60,327 nt of DNA, from contig UQNS01000011.1 in NCBI GenBank assembly GCA_900542465.1, forward strand, positions 1 to 60,327, in the 5' to 3' direction. The position numbers and the translations under genes were made by a program. Below, piece after piece: positions 35,224-44,297 of this stretch (positions within the stretch are counted from its first letter, which is position 1; each line of letters begins with the position of its first letter). The stretch comes from an uncultured Eubacteriales bacterium (GTDB lineage: Bacteria > Bacillota > Clostridia > Lachnospirales > Lachnospiraceae). The notes beneath the pieces are model-generated. The model did no database searches. It was not told the origin of the DNA and saw only the letters and a list, made by a program, of their open reading frames with translations.

Positions 35224-35622
35224 ATGGCTGTAATCAAGCATAGTAAACAAAGAGAAGCCATAAGAGAATTTTTATATTCCCGACATGATCATCCTACTGC
35301 TGAAGTTGTTTATAAGAATATAATCAAGGATTATCCCCGGATCAGCCTTGGAACTGTATACAGAAACCTTGCCTTCCTGGTCGATCAGGGACTCGCTATA
35401 ACCGTTCCATGTGAAGATGGTTCTGTGCATTTTGATGGACGAACTGAACCTCACTATCATTTTCAGTGTAAAAAATGCAAAGCTATAAGCGACATTGAAT
35501 TAAATGATAAATCTTTTGAAGATGAAATGCGATCCCGTGTTCAGAGTGTATGCAATCAAGGCAAAATCGATGGTCATGTAACATTTTTCTATGGTATATG
35601 CAATGATTGTTTAAATAAATAG
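35224..35622 (+). CDS. perR: PerR-type peroxide-responsive Fur family regulator
   Basis: 132 residues with a winged helix (SLGTVYRNLAFLVDQG, residues 41-56). The structural zinc site is CKKC (82-85) and CNDC (126-129). The five regulatory metal ligands of Bacillus PerR (H37, D85, H91, H93, D104) have equivalents at H23, D71, H77, H79 and D90 with the same spacing, which favours PerR over Fur or Zur. It should repress peroxide-defence genes until its Fe2+ site is oxidised. The rubrerythrin gene 160 bases on is the obvious target. AT-rich inverted sequence near 35178-35210 may be its own operator. Start ATG follows AAAGGAG. Confidence 0.88.
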   Translation: MAVIKHSKQREAIREFLYSRHDHPTAEVVYKNIIKDYPRISLGTVYRNLAFLVDQGLAITVPCEDGSVHFDGRTEPHYHFQCKKCKAISDIELNDKSFEDEMRSRVQSVCNQGKIDGHVTFFYGICNDCLNK

Positions 35623-35637
35623 AACTTTTACCATCTT

Positions 35638-35669
35638 CAGGCATGGATCGTACATGCCTGATTTTTTTA
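35638..35669 (+). terminator. Terminator between perR and rubrerythrin
   Basis: CAGGCATG and CATGCCTG close over seven bases, followed by seven T. The rubrerythrin gene therefore needs its own promoter between 35670 and 35770. Confidence 0.85.
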
Positions 35670-35782
35670 TGTTTTACGTCAATATATTGCATACGACTAA
35701 CTCGTTTTATGTGATACAATCAATATCATTAAGAATTACTATTTTTATATTTTACATTTATTCTACAAAGGAGATTTTTATT

Positions 35783-36331
35783 ATGAAATTTATATGCGAA
35801 GTATGCGGTTATATTTTTGAGGGAGAACAGCCACCAGCAGTCTGTCCTGTATGTAAGGCACCTGCTTCTAAATTCAAGGCTATGGAAGAGGGAAAAATAA
35901 CCCTCGCTTCTGAGCATGTTCTTGGAGTCGCAAAGGATGCTCCTGAAGATATTAAGAAGGATCTCGCTGACCAGTTTATGGGCGAGTGTACAGAAGTTGG
36001 TATGTACCTTGCTATGGCCAGAGTGGCATACAGAGAAGGCTATCCTGAAGTTGGCATGTATTATGAAAAAGCCGCTTATGAAGAAGCTGGCCATGCTTCA
36101 AGATTTGCCGAACTTTTAGGTGATGATACAGTATTATCTAATTCTACAAAAGAAAACCTCCGCAGAAGAGTTGACGCTGAATTCGGCGCCTGCAACGGCA
36201 AGACTGATATTGCTTCAAGAGCTAAGGCTGCCGGTCTTGATGCTATCCACGATTCCGTTCATGAAATGGCTAGAGACGAGGCTCGTCATGGACAGGCTTT
36301 TGAGGGTCTTTTAAAAAGATATTTCAACTGA
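35783..36331 (+). CDS. Reverse-type rubrerythrin (NADH peroxidase)
   Basis: 182 residues from ATG 35783 behind AAAGGAG; the longer frame from 35654 runs through the upstream terminator and is rejected. The rubredoxin Fe(Cys)4 site is at the N-terminus (CEVCGY, residues 5-8, and CPVCKA, 21-24). The di-iron ferritin-like domain follows, with E and ExxH motifs in QFMGECTEVGMYLAMAR, EEAGHASRFAE and ARDEARHGQAF. This order is the reverse of classical rubrerythrin and matches the clostridial revRbr, which reduces H2O2 and is strongly PerR-controlled. Located in the cytoplasm. Confidence 0.93.
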   Translation: MKFICEVCGYIFEGEQPPAVCPVCKAPASKFKAMEEGKITLASEHVLGVAKDAPEDIKKDLADQFMGECTEVGMYLAMARVAYREGYPEVGMYYEKAAYEEAGHASRFAELLGDDTVLSNSTKENLRRRVDAEFGACNGKTDIASRAKAAGLDAIHDSVHEMARDEARHGQAFEGLLKRYFN

Positions 36332-36360
36332 TCCTAGTTAACAATCTTACATTTATGTAT

Positions 36361-36402
36361 AGCAGGAAAGGTATTCCGGAGAGAATACCTTTCCTGCTTT
36401 TT
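36361..36402 (+). terminator. Terminator after rubrerythrin
   Basis: AGCAGGAAAGGTATTC pairs with GAATACCTTTCCTGC over six bases, followed by six T. Confidence 0.92.
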
Positions 36403-36484
36403 TATTATATACTGCCTGTCATACCATAATAGACATTTCATTTACTTCTTTTTCCCCTGCCGCTTACAGATACATTAATATGGA

Positions 36485-36518
36485 AGAAAAGCCTGCAGCT
36501 TTTCTTTATATTTATTTT
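36485..36518 (+). terminator. Second terminator-like hairpin in the rubrerythrin-amt gap
   Basis: AGAAAAGC and GCTTTTCT close over CTGCA, followed by a T-rich run. No gene or clear RNA is seen between it and the first terminator (36403-36484), so it is either a back-up terminator or the end of a very short transcript. The remaining bases to the amt promoter show nothing else. Confidence 0.5.
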
Positions 36519-36635
36519 ATAAATTAGGCCTTTATATTATCAGAATTATTTATATACTATTCTGTTTTTGTTGTTTTTTTGTTATTTTCTCAGTATTTAA
36601 GCCGCTTTATGAGACTTTCATAAGCCCATTTTTTA

Positions 36636-36664
36636 TTGACTTTTTTGTGAAATTCTGTTATCAT
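36636..36664 (+). promoter_or_regulatory. Promoter of amt
   Basis: TTGACT (36636-36641) and TATCAT (36659-36664) are 17 bases apart on the plus strand, 80 bases before the amt ATG. The 70-base leader shows no conserved riboswitch. Confidence 0.65.
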
Positions 36665-36743
36665 TTATTAAATCTTTGGTAACCGAACCAATCTTTTTAG
36701 GGTTTGATTATCCATAAATTATCAATAAGGAGGAACAATTAGT

Positions 36744-37991
36744 ATGGATTTAGGAAGTAATGGATTTTTGCTCATTTGTGCAGCATTAGTCTTCATTATG
36801 ACTCCAGGTCTTGCATTCTTCTATGGTGGTCTCGCACGCAAAAAGAATATTGTCGACACCATGATGGCAAGTGTTGGACTTATGGGTGTATCCGTTATAA
36901 TGTGGGTCTGCTTCGGATACTCTCTTTGCTTCGCTCCAGGAACACCTGTGATCGGTGGCCTTCAGCATGCTTTTCTTATGGGTCTTAGCCCATATCAGAC
37001 TCTTGATGGAACAGCTAATTCTGTATCTATTTACAGCTATGTTGCCTTCCAGATGATGTTCGCTATGATCACACCAGCGGTAGTAACAGGTGCCGGTGTA
37101 GGACGTATGAAGTATAACGCTATGTTTATCTTTACGATCATCTGGTCTATCATTGTTTACTATCCACTTGCTCATATGGTATGGGGCGGCGGCTTCATGC
37201 AGAAGATGGGTGTTATCGACTTCGCCGGTGGTTTCCCTATTGAAGTAACGACTGGTATTTCAGGTCTTGTTCTTGCAATCATGCTCGGTAAACGTGATGG
37301 TTTCGGCAAGAAATCTTTCGAACCGCACAATAAACCTTATGTATTCCTTGGCGCCAGCCTTCTCTGGTTTGGATGGCTTGGATTTAACGCAGGCTCAAGC
37401 TTCCTTGCAGACGGACTTGCTTCCCATGCATTTATGACGACCATGATCATAGCTGCATCAGCACTTCTTTCATGGGCGATCATCGATATTGCCAAGACAG
37501 GAAAACCAACTATCGTTGGCTGCTCATCAGGTCTTGTATGCGGTCTTGTAGCTGCAACTCCAACCTGCGGTTTTGTTCCTATCTGGGCTTGCTTCATCAT
37601 CGGTGCGGCTGTATCTCCGATCTGCTACTTTACAACAAATGCTGTACTCAAGAGACAGGCATTCGATGATCCTATGTCTGTATTTGGCTGCCATGGTATG
37701 GCTGGTATTACAGGTTCTGTTGGTCTTGCAGTATTCTGCGATACATCAGTTAATCCTGCTGCTACATATTTCAACGGTCTTGCTTTTGGTGATGCCAGAC
37801 AGTTCGGTATCCAGATGGCTGCACTTGGAATCACAGCAGGCTTCGCTGCAGGTATGACTGCGATCTCAGTTCTTATTACACGTATCTTTACAAAACTTCG
37901 TGTTGATCCTGAAGTAGAAGCTATTGGTCTTGATATTGGTGAACATGGTGAAGATGCTTATCCAGCATTCAACTATGTAAAGGAAGATTAA
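36744..37991 (+). CDS. amt: Ammonium transporter
   Basis: 415 residues with eleven membrane helices. It begins LGSNGFLLICAALVFIMTPGLAFFYGG, the Amt N-terminus with no cleaved signal. Pore landmarks are HMVWGGG near residue 140, LWFGWLGFNAGSS near residue 212, and CHGMAGITGS near residue 315, whose histidines belong to the twin-His conduction path. It brings in ammonium. A PII gene (glnK) usually follows amt, but here a terminator does. The ribosome site is AAGGAGG. Confidence 0.96.
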   Translation: MDLGSNGFLLICAALVFIMTPGLAFFYGGLARKKNIVDTMMASVGLMGVSVIMWVCFGYSLCFAPGTPVIGGLQHAFLMGLSPYQTLDGTANSVSIYSYVAFQMMFAMITPAVVTGAGVGRMKYNAMFIFTIIWSIIVYYPLAHMVWGGGFMQKMGVIDFAGGFPIEVTTGISGLVLAIMLGKRDGFGKKSFEPHNKPYVFLGASLLWFGWLGFNAGSSFLADGLASHAFMTTMIIAASALLSWAIIDIAKTGKPTIVGCSSGLVCGLVAATPTCGFVPIWACFIIGAAVSPICYFTTNAVLKRQAFDDPMSVFGCHGMAGITGSVGLAVFCDTSVNPAATYFNGLAFGDARQFGIQMAALGITAGFAAGMTAISVLITRIFTKLRVDPEVEAIGLDIGEHGEDAYPAFNYVKED

Positions 37992-38056
37992 TACAAAACT
38001 TCAAAAAGATAATCAGATCTTAAACTAAAGATTTATACGTTGTTTGTTTAATAATA

Positions 38057-38096
38057 AACAGGGCGGCTGCATATGGCAGCCGCCCTGTTATTTTTT
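38057..38096. terminator. Bidirectional terminator between amt and fprA
   Basis: AACAGGGCGGCTGC and its near-exact complement close over a short loop, with T-run TTATTTTTT on the plus strand. It sits between convergent genes. Confidence 0.9.
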
Positions 38097-38107
38097 GCTT
38101 ATCTTAT

Positions 38108-39289
38108 TTACAGGCTTGCTATGTTCTCAGCAAGCTTCTTCAATTCTTCTTTATTTTCCTGAGTCATGCATGTTCTGATCGTGATCGTTGGTTCTAAGAT
38201 CTCCATCTCCTTCATCTGGCTAAGAGCATCTCTCATTTTTCTGTTTGCGGCAGGTCCCCATGAGCCATTTTCTACAAGGCCGACTCTTTTTCTGCAGCAT
38301 CCCTTTAGAGATAATCTATACAAATAGTCATGCATTACCGGCATAATATCACCATCATATGTTGCAGACATAAGCACCAGTTTAGAGTATCTGAAGGCCT
38401 TAGCTACTGCTCCAGATATATCATCTCTGGAGAGAGCGATAATATCTGCCTTTTCCCCCTTTTCTTCCAGTGTCTCATACAGCTCTCTGGCCGCATACCC
38501 GGTGTTGCCATGTAAGGATGCATAAACAACTAATGTACCATCAACATCTGATGTATATGAAGACCAGTTTTTATAAGCTCTGATATAACGCTCAAGATCT
38601 TTATTCAGTACTGGTCCATGAAGCGGTGCTATCATCTCAACATCGATCCCGTCAAGCTTTTTAAGAAGATTAGATACAGGTGTTCCAAACTTGCCTACAA
38701 TATTTATGTAATATCTGGCTGCCTCATCCTCCCAGTTTTCTCTCCTTCCGCATATATCACCATTTAACGCGCCAAAGTTCCCAAATACATCAGCAGAAAA
38801 AAGTATCTTGTCCGTTCTATCATAAGTAACCATTACCTCTGGCCAGTGTACCATTGGTGCCATGATAAACTGCAGCTCATGATGTCCAAGTGAAAGAGTA
38901 TCTCCTTCCTTTACGAGAAGTGATCTATACTCAAGCCCTTTCCCGAAGAACTGTTCAAGAAGTCCGATGGTTTTGGCATTTACAACAAGGATCGTATCCG
39001 GATATTTTTCGAGGAAATTTTCGACATTTGCGGAATGATCCGGCTCCATATGGGAAATGACCAGATAATCAGGTTTTCTATCACCCAGAACTTCATCGAG
39101 ATTCTCAAACCACATATCTGTTATTCTTTCATCAGCCGTATCCATAACAACGCATTTGTCGTCAAGGATAACATATGAATTGTAAGAGATCCCATCAGGT
39201 GCCCTATATTGATTTTCAAAAAGATCAATATCTTTATCATCACCGCCAATATAATAAACATCTGATAAACCGCATAAATTTATTTTCAT
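38108..39289 (-). CDS. fprA: A-type flavodiiron protein (FprA)
   Basis: 393 residues in two domains. The N-terminal beta-lactamase-like di-iron domain carries HMEPDHSANVE near residue 80, MVHWPEVMVTYD near 146 and SADVFG near 165, with a further His in APLHGPVLNK near 224. The C-terminal flavodoxin domain (VVYASLHGNTGYAARELYETL) binds FMN. There is no extra rubredoxin domain, so it is class A. Such enzymes reduce O2 to water (or NO to N2O) using rubredoxin or F420-like donors and protect anaerobes. It is monocistronic and stands close to perR and rubrerythrin. Confidence 0.95.
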   Translation of the reverse strand: MKINLCGLSDVYYIGGDDKDIDLFENQYRAPDGISYNSYVILDDKCVVMDTADERITDMWFENLDEVLGDRKPDYLVISHMEPDHSANVENFLEKYPDTILVVNAKTIGLLEQFFGKGLEYRSLLVKEGDTLSLGHHELQFIMAPMVHWPEVMVTYDRTDKILFSADVFGNFGALNGDICGRRENWEDEAARYYINIVGKFGTPVSNLLKKLDGIDVEMIAPLHGPVLNKDLERYIRAYKNWSSYTSDVDGTLVVYASLHGNTGYAARELYETLEEKGEKADIIALSRDDISGAVAKAFRYSKLVLMSATYDGDIMPVMHDYLYRLSLKGCCRKRVGLVENGSWGPAANRKMRDALSQMKEMEILEPTITIRTCMTQENKEELKKLAENIASL

Positions 39290-39389
39290 CTCACACCTCT
39301 ATATGTTAGTAAAAAATAGTATGTTAAGAGGATAACATAAACCAGTAACTATTCCTAGCTTTAATTAGACTTCCTTAGCTTATAAAAGC

Positions 39390-39418
39390 TTGATATTTAG
39401 AAAAAATAATAATATTAT
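39390..39418 (+). promoter_or_regulatory. Promoter of the AraC-type gene
   Basis: TTGATA (39390-39395) and TATTAT (39413-39418) are 17 bases apart on the plus strand, 79 bases before the ATG. The region just upstream is very AT-rich. Confidence 0.55.
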
Positions 39419-39496
39419 ATATTTTAGAGCAGTCATCCCCCGTGCAGGATAGACTTGCGCAACTATACCAGAATTCGGAAAAACGGAGGCTTATCA

Positions 39497-40309
39497 ATGA
39501 ATAAACAGTTACAGTTAATTCAGCCTTTCATTTACGCCGATTTCTCCCAATTTTTAACAGGTGATAAGGAGATATCACGTCCATATCATTTGTATTTTTA
39601 CGAATTAGCTCCGCAGCAACCGCAAAATTTGATCTTTAACTTTATTGCATCACCCTATACTGAATGGATCATCGGATATGATGACATCTCTTTCTTTAAC
39701 GGTAATGCATGTTTTTGGGGTATTGGTGCCTCAAGCAAGTCTTTTCAGGTAGAGATCCCTGCTTTTCAGCACTACTTCTGTATAAGATTTGACGATGACC
39801 TTACTTTTATAAACAAAAATGCACCAGCCCTTCTGCCTGCAGATCTCTTTGAGACCGTACAGGCCTATAAACCGACCGGCAATACCTATGAGTACAGGCT
39901 TATTGAAGAGTTTCAGTCTGCGGATTCATTTGCCAAAAAGGTCAGACTCTTTCTTACATACTTAAAGGCATCCAAAAAGCAGCCGGTTGTTCCTCAATCT
40001 GCCGGTTTGATACAAAATGCTCTGAAAGAATCCAAACCGGATATTACAATTGCTGAGGTCGCGAAAGATTATGACTATACTCCACGACATGTGGGAAGGA
40101 TATTTAAAGAAAACTATGGTTATACACCGAAGGATTACCTGCGCTTCCTGCGTGTTCAGTACGTATTGAGCGCTATGCTTAAAAATCCTGACGGTACCAA
40201 CCGCAGCTTTAGTCAGGATCTTGGTTATAATGATGCGGCGCATTTTCAGAGAGAATTTAAAGAGTTCCTCGGAATAACGCCCAGAGAATACCTACAAAAA
40301 ATCCGATAA
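39497..40309 (+). CDS. AraC family transcriptional regulator
   Basis: 270 residues from ATG 39497 behind ACGGAGG; a reading from 39455 lacks a ribosome site. The C-terminal 100 residues form the double helix-turn-helix: ITIAEVAKDYDYTPRHVGRIFKENYGYTP and then SFSQDLGYNDAAHFQREFKEFLGITPREY. The N-terminal 160 residues look like a cupin-type sensing domain, with many aromatic residues and no obvious ligand motif. Target genes are not apparent; no divergent or following partner gene exists. Its 3' end overlaps the 3' end of hemW by 18 bases. Confidence 0.9.
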   Translation: MNKQLQLIQPFIYADFSQFLTGDKEISRPYHLYFYELAPQQPQNLIFNFIASPYTEWIIGYDDISFFNGNACFWGIGASSKSFQVEIPAFQHYFCIRFDDDLTFINKNAPALLPADLFETVQAYKPTGNTYEYRLIEEFQSADSFAKKVRLFLTYLKASKKQPVVPQSAGLIQNALKESKPDITIAEVAKDYDYTPRHVGRIFKENYGYTPKDYLRFLRVQYVLSAMLKNPDGTNRSFSQDLGYNDAAHFQREFKEFLGITPREYLQKIR

Positions 40310-41425
40310 GATGTAATTACTGATGTCCATGCCTCTCTCTGTAAGAGCATATCCGACATCAGTTTTTTTTATAGTTCCATCTTGTATATGCTCTTTTAGG
40401 ATCTCGCCATATACATCTTCGATCGTACTTCCAAAGCTGTTTTTAAATACACTGCTGCTTATGCCCTCATTCTTCCTTAATCCAAGAAACATAAATTCGG
40501 ACATCTGATCCTCCTTATCCAGGAGCTCCGTCTCAGCCCGGTATTCACTCAGACCGGCCGCCCTTATATAAATATTCATATCTCTTACATTTGAATAACG
40601 AGTACCATCTGTAAGTGATGCAGCACCAAGGCCGAATCCATAATAATTTACCCTGTCCCAGTAGCCCACATTGTGCCTGCAGTATAGAAGCTTACCCTCT
40701 CTGATGCTTGCAAAATTAGAGACCTCATACTGTACATATCCTGCCTCGGCCAGCTTTTCCTTTACTGCGTAATAAATTTCTCTTTCAGTATCTTCATCCG
40801 GCAGGTCAGGAAAATCCTCAAGCTTCTCGTACATACGTGTTCCCTCCTCCAGAATGAGGCTATATGCTGAAATATGCTCCGGTTCCAAGGCGATCACCTT
40901 TTCTATCGTTCCCATCATAGTTTCAAATGTCTGCCCCGGTAAAGATTCCATCAGATCTACTGATATGTTGTCAAATCCCTGCTTTCTTGCCATTATGAAA
41001 GATCCTTTAAACTCATCAAATGTATGGATCCTTCCCAGCATCTGCAACTCTTTATCATCAGCTGACTGAAGCCCCATGGACAGTCGGTTGACACCTGCTG
41101 TTTTATACGCAGCCAGTTTTTCCTCCGTGAGCGTTCCCGGATTACATTCGATAGTGATCTCAGTATCACTATTTATCCTGTATTTCCTTCTCAAAAGCTC
41201 TATGATCTCAGTAATATATCTTTCATGCAAAAGGGAAGGCGTTCCTCCGCCAAAAAATATAGAATCCACTTCTTCATTTATTGAAGTGGATCCTATCTCT
41301 CTGCTCAGAGCTTTAAAGTAATCAGCGATATCCTTCTCTGAACCCGCAGCTGAAAGAAAGTCACAATATGCACATTTACTGTGACAGAATGGTATATGTA
41401 CATAAATACCTGTTTTTTTACTCAT
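40292..41425 (-). CDS. hemW: Radical SAM heme chaperone HemW
   Basis: 377 residues. The cluster motif HIPFCHSKCAYCDF (CxxxCxxC) opens the protein, followed by SIFFGGGTPSLL, ECNPGT, LSMGLQS and SVDLMESLPGQT. The protein lacks the N-terminal extension and tail of coproporphyrinogen oxidase HemN and is of HemW length, so the heme-chaperone name is preferred, although such genes are often labelled as coproporphyrinogen oxidase. The C-terminal WINGED-like HemN_C domain includes MFLGLRKNEGIS. It lies nine bases after the zinc-ribbon gene. Confidence 0.9.
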   Translation of the reverse strand: MSKKTGIYVHIPFCHSKCAYCDFLSAAGSEKDIADYFKALSREIGSTSINEEVDSIFFGGGTPSLLHERYITEIIELLRRKYRINSDTEITIECNPGTLTEEKLAAYKTAGVNRLSMGLQSADDKELQMLGRIHTFDEFKGSFIMARKQGFDNISVDLMESLPGQTFETMMGTIEKVIALEPEHISAYSLILEEGTRMYEKLEDFPDLPDEDTEREIYYAVKEKLAEAGYVQYEVSNFASIREGKLLYCRHNVGYWDRVNYYGFGLGAASLTDGTRYSNVRDMNIYIRAAGLSEYRAETELLDKEDQMSEFMFLGLRKNEGISSSVFKNSFGSTIEDVYGEILKEHIQDGTIKKTDVGYALTERGMDISNYILSDFL

Positions 41426-41434
41426 CAGCTCTTC

Positions 41435-42037
41435 CTATCGATTTTCTAATTTTTCACCGCACGCAGGACATTTACCGGCATCTTCCTTAACTGTGGCATT
41501 ACATTTCGGACAGAGCTTAACATCAACGATATTATCCTCCTTTATCTCTTCCACAAGACCTGCCGCCTTTCTCTCCTCTTCGAGATTAGCTCCGCAGTCA
41601 GGACAAAATCTGGCATTTTCATCCACTTCACTGCCGCATTTAGGGCATGTAGAGCTGTCTTCTTCCTTCTCCGCCCTTTCCACTACAGGCGCTGCCTCTC
41701 CACACTTGCCGCAGAAAGCATCTCCTATTTTTATAAGCGATCCGCACTGACCGCATCTTATATAGCCCTTTACATAGTCCAGGTCTTTTCCAAGATTTTC
41801 AAGCTCTGTCTGATAGTTTTTGACCTGTGTTATATAATCCACCAGATCCTCCGGTGCAATATCTGAGTACTTTTCAGCATATATCTCACCGATCTGCTTA
41901 TACACTTTATCAAGATTCTTCTGAACATCATCGATCTTACCGTTAAGACGGGCTATCTCCGTCATCTGCTTGGTCTTCTCAACTGCAGTCTCACCTGCCT
42001 GAGATATTTTCTTCCCTAGGTTCTCAAAAAATGACAT
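41435..42037 (-). CDS. Zinc-ribbon protein with N-terminal coiled coil
   Basis: 200 residues. Residues 1-90 are predicted helical/coiled coil (AVEKTKQMTEIARLNGKIDD and following). Three zinc ribbons then follow, each with paired CxxC: CGQCG/CGKCG near 98-115, CPKCG/CPDCG near 134-150, and CPKCN/CPACG near 180-195. No catalytic motif is visible. Such proteins are common in Firmicutes with no defined function; the ribbons may bind protein or nucleic acid. It precedes hemW in the same transcript. Confidence 0.85.
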   Translation of the reverse strand: MSFFENLGKKISQAGETAVEKTKQMTEIARLNGKIDDVQKNLDKVYKQIGEIYAEKYSDIAPEDLVDYITQVKNYQTELENLGKDLDYVKGYIRCGQCGSLIKIGDAFCGKCGEAAPVVERAEKEEDSSTCPKCGSEVDENARFCPDCGANLEEERKAAGLVEEIKEDNIVDVKLCPKCNATVKEDAGKCPACGEKLENR

Positions 42038-42134
42038 ATGCGTTCCTCCCGTACAAGTTGTGCTTTTTATACGATTATATCACTTAAAATACCAATATTA
42101 AATCAATAATAAAAGGCGGTATATGAAGTTTTTC

Positions 42135-43562
42135 TTAAAAAATGTATAGTGGAAGAGCAACCGTAAATTCACTGCCCTTGCCCTCTATACTCTTTACACT
42201 TATCTCTCCGCCATAAAGAACTGCTATATGCTTTGCAATAGCCAATCCCAACCCTGTTCCGCCGACACTTCTGGACCTGTCTTTATCCACCCTGTAGAAC
42301 CTTTCAAATAGCCTGTCTAAATGCTCTGCTGGAATTCCCCTTCCATCATCTCTGACAACTATATGTGCTTTATCCCCTGATCTTTTGAATTCAATCCACA
42401 CATTTCCATTCTCTTTTCCATATTTAATGGCATTCTCTATGAGATTTCCCAACAGCTGCTCTATCCTTCTTGGTGCTGCATAAACTATCATACTGTCATC
42501 CGCATTTATGTGTACCTTTATGTTTTTCTCTGATATTGCCCCGTCCAGACGGGCTGTTACCGCTTCCAGGCAGTCTTTCAATACTAACGGCCCCGCATCC
42601 GGATCATCATCCATATTTTCCAGCCTTGATAAGATCAGCATATCATCGATCAGTCTGTCCAGTCTCTCTGTCTCTTCATTTAAAATACTGCACAGGCTCA
42701 TGCGGGTTCCAATATCCATATTATCAGAATTCAATAATATCTCTATACTGGCTCTTATAGAAGTAAGCGGCGTTTTTAATTCATGTGTCACATTTCCTAC
42801 GAATTCAGTCTTCAGCCTTTCTAAATTCTCCATTCTCACGGCATTTTCCTGCAGATCCACAATGGCCTCTCTCATGTTTTCAGACATTTTTCTCACACTT
42901 TCAGCCATTTTACCTATCTCATCATCACAGTGCCCTGACGGCAGTTTTTTTATTGCATCAAAATCCCCTCCGCTTATCTTTTCTGCTGCCAATGTCAGCT
43001 GTCCCAATGGTTTTAGGCTTTTTTTCAATGTTATCCACATTATTACTGTCGCCAGAGACGCAACTAATATATGTTCTATCAGTAATATTATAACGTATGC
43101 TCTTACTGCGGAGGACATTTCCGCCGTGTCGATCGCAGCACGCAAAATAAGCCCATTATTCAACAAATGAGCCTTATATATGTATTCTTTTCCTGTCGTG
43201 CCGCTTCTCCTGATATCACTGCCCGTCTCACCCTGTAAGGCTTGTATTACTTCAGGCCTGTCAGAATGGTTTTCACGTACTTCAGTTATATATGAGTCAG
43301 CAAGGACTATTCCCTGTTTATCTATAAGAGAGATCCGGCACTCCTGACCTGCTTCATTCAATGCTTTGCTTATTGTCATTACCGATTCCGACGGGTCATT
43401 GATCTTATCGGAATATATATCACTTATCGCCATTATGCTGTCAAGTCTTTTGCTGAACTGATCCCTGTACTGCTTTTTTATCTGAACAGCTCCTATAAGA
43501 AAAACAAGCAAAAAGCTTGTCATAATTATCAGAAGCATTCTTAAAATAATTCTTTTTTTCAT
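42135..43562 (-). CDS. phoR: PhoR-like sensor histidine kinase
   Basis: 475 residues. Two membrane helices (residues 8-25 and 155-178) flank an extracytoplasmic PAS-like sensor of about 130 residues. A HAMP linker follows (LKPLGQLTLAAEKISGGDFD). The phospho-accepting His is H260 in THELKTPLTSIR. ATP-binding boxes are NLIENAIKYG, VRDDGRGIP and GGTGLGLAIAK. With the overlapping regulator (four-base ATGA overlap) it forms a two-component system at the end of the pst operon, so phosphate sensing is inferred from context. Confidence 0.93.
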   Translation of the reverse strand: MKKRIILRMLLIIMTSFLLVFLIGAVQIKKQYRDQFSKRLDSIMAISDIYSDKINDPSESVMTISKALNEAGQECRISLIDKQGIVLADSYITEVRENHSDRPEVIQALQGETGSDIRRSGTTGKEYIYKAHLLNNGLILRAAIDTAEMSSAVRAYVIILLIEHILVASLATVIMWITLKKSLKPLGQLTLAAEKISGGDFDAIKKLPSGHCDDEIGKMAESVRKMSENMREAIVDLQENAVRMENLERLKTEFVGNVTHELKTPLTSIRASIEILLNSDNMDIGTRMSLCSILNEETERLDRLIDDMLILSRLENMDDDPDAGPLVLKDCLEAVTARLDGAISEKNIKVHINADDSMIVYAAPRRIEQLLGNLIENAIKYGKENGNVWIEFKRSGDKAHIVVRDDGRGIPAEHLDRLFERFYRVDKDRSRSVGGTGLGLAIAKHIAVLYGGEISVKSIEGKGSEFTVALPLYIF

Positions 43563-44257
43563 ATTTCACCAGTGTTGAATTTATATCCATAGCCCCTTAC
43601 AGTAATGATCCTTCGCGGATCGTCCGGATCATCCTCTATCTTCTGTCTAAGATATCTTATGTGGACATCTACCGTCCTGGTATCTCCAAAATATTCTGTT
43701 CCCCATACAAGATCCAGCAGTCTGCCACGCGAAAGAACATTCCCGCTGTTTTCAATTAAAGTAAGAAGAAGGGAAAACTCTTTTGCTGTAAGATCTACTT
43801 TTGACCCATTCTTTTTTACAATATGTCCGGGTACGTCGATATAGATCCCGTTTACTTCCATCTTTTCTGATTCATCACTTCCGCTCATGCGGCTCCTTCT
43901 CAGGAGCGCCCTTATTCTGGCAGCAAGCTCCTTTATGCTGAAGGGTTTGGTTATATAATCATCTGCGCCGATCTCAAGTCCTACTATTTTATCTATCTCC
44001 GTACTTTTTGCTGTAAGCATAATTACCGGCAGCTCTTTTATCCCCGCCTGATTTCTTATCCTGGCGCAGACCTGTATCCCGTCCATCTTTGGCATCATTA
44101 TATCCAACAGGACCAGATCCGGTTTTTCCCGCTCTATTCCATTAAGAACGGACTCTCCGTCTTCAAATGTTTCAACATCGATCCCCTCGCCTTTTAACCC
44201 TATCGACACCAGTTTACGTATATTCATTTCATCATCAGCTATGTAGACTAAAGGCAT
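43559..44257 (-). CDS. phoP: PhoP/PhoB-like response regulator
   Basis: 232 residues from ATG 44257; ATG 44263, two codons earlier, is too close to the GAGG ribosome site. The receiver domain has acidic ADDEMN, the phospho-acceptor Asp in LVLLDIMMPKMDG, and TAKST and KPFSIKEL switch residues. The C-terminal OmpR/PhoB winged helix contains TAKEFSLLLTLIENSG and RTVDVHIRYLRQKI. It should bind the 11-base-spaced repeats before pstS. It follows phoU by about 40 bases and overlaps the kinase gene. Confidence 0.93.
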   Translation of the reverse strand: MPLVYIADDEMNIRKLVSIGLKGEGIDVETFEDGESVLNGIEREKPDLVLLDIMMPKMDGIQVCARIRNQAGIKELPVIMLTAKSTEIDKIVGLEIGADDYITKPFSIKELAARIRALLRRSRMSGSDESEKMEVNGIYIDVPGHIVKKNGSKVDLTAKEFSLLLTLIENSGNVLSRGRLLDLVWGTEYFGDTRTVDVHIRYLRQKIEDDPDDPRRIITVRGYGYKFNTGEI

Positions 44258-44297
44258 AATCATATCCTCGTACTTTTTTACAAAATTATAACATATT

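Noticed and set aside
37992..38107. glnK after amt
   Set aside because: The space holds only a terminator; no PII coding sequence is present in any frame.
40292..40309. Frameshift at the end of the AraC-type gene or hemW
   Set aside because: Both proteins have complete family C-termini; the 18-base convergent overlap appears natural.
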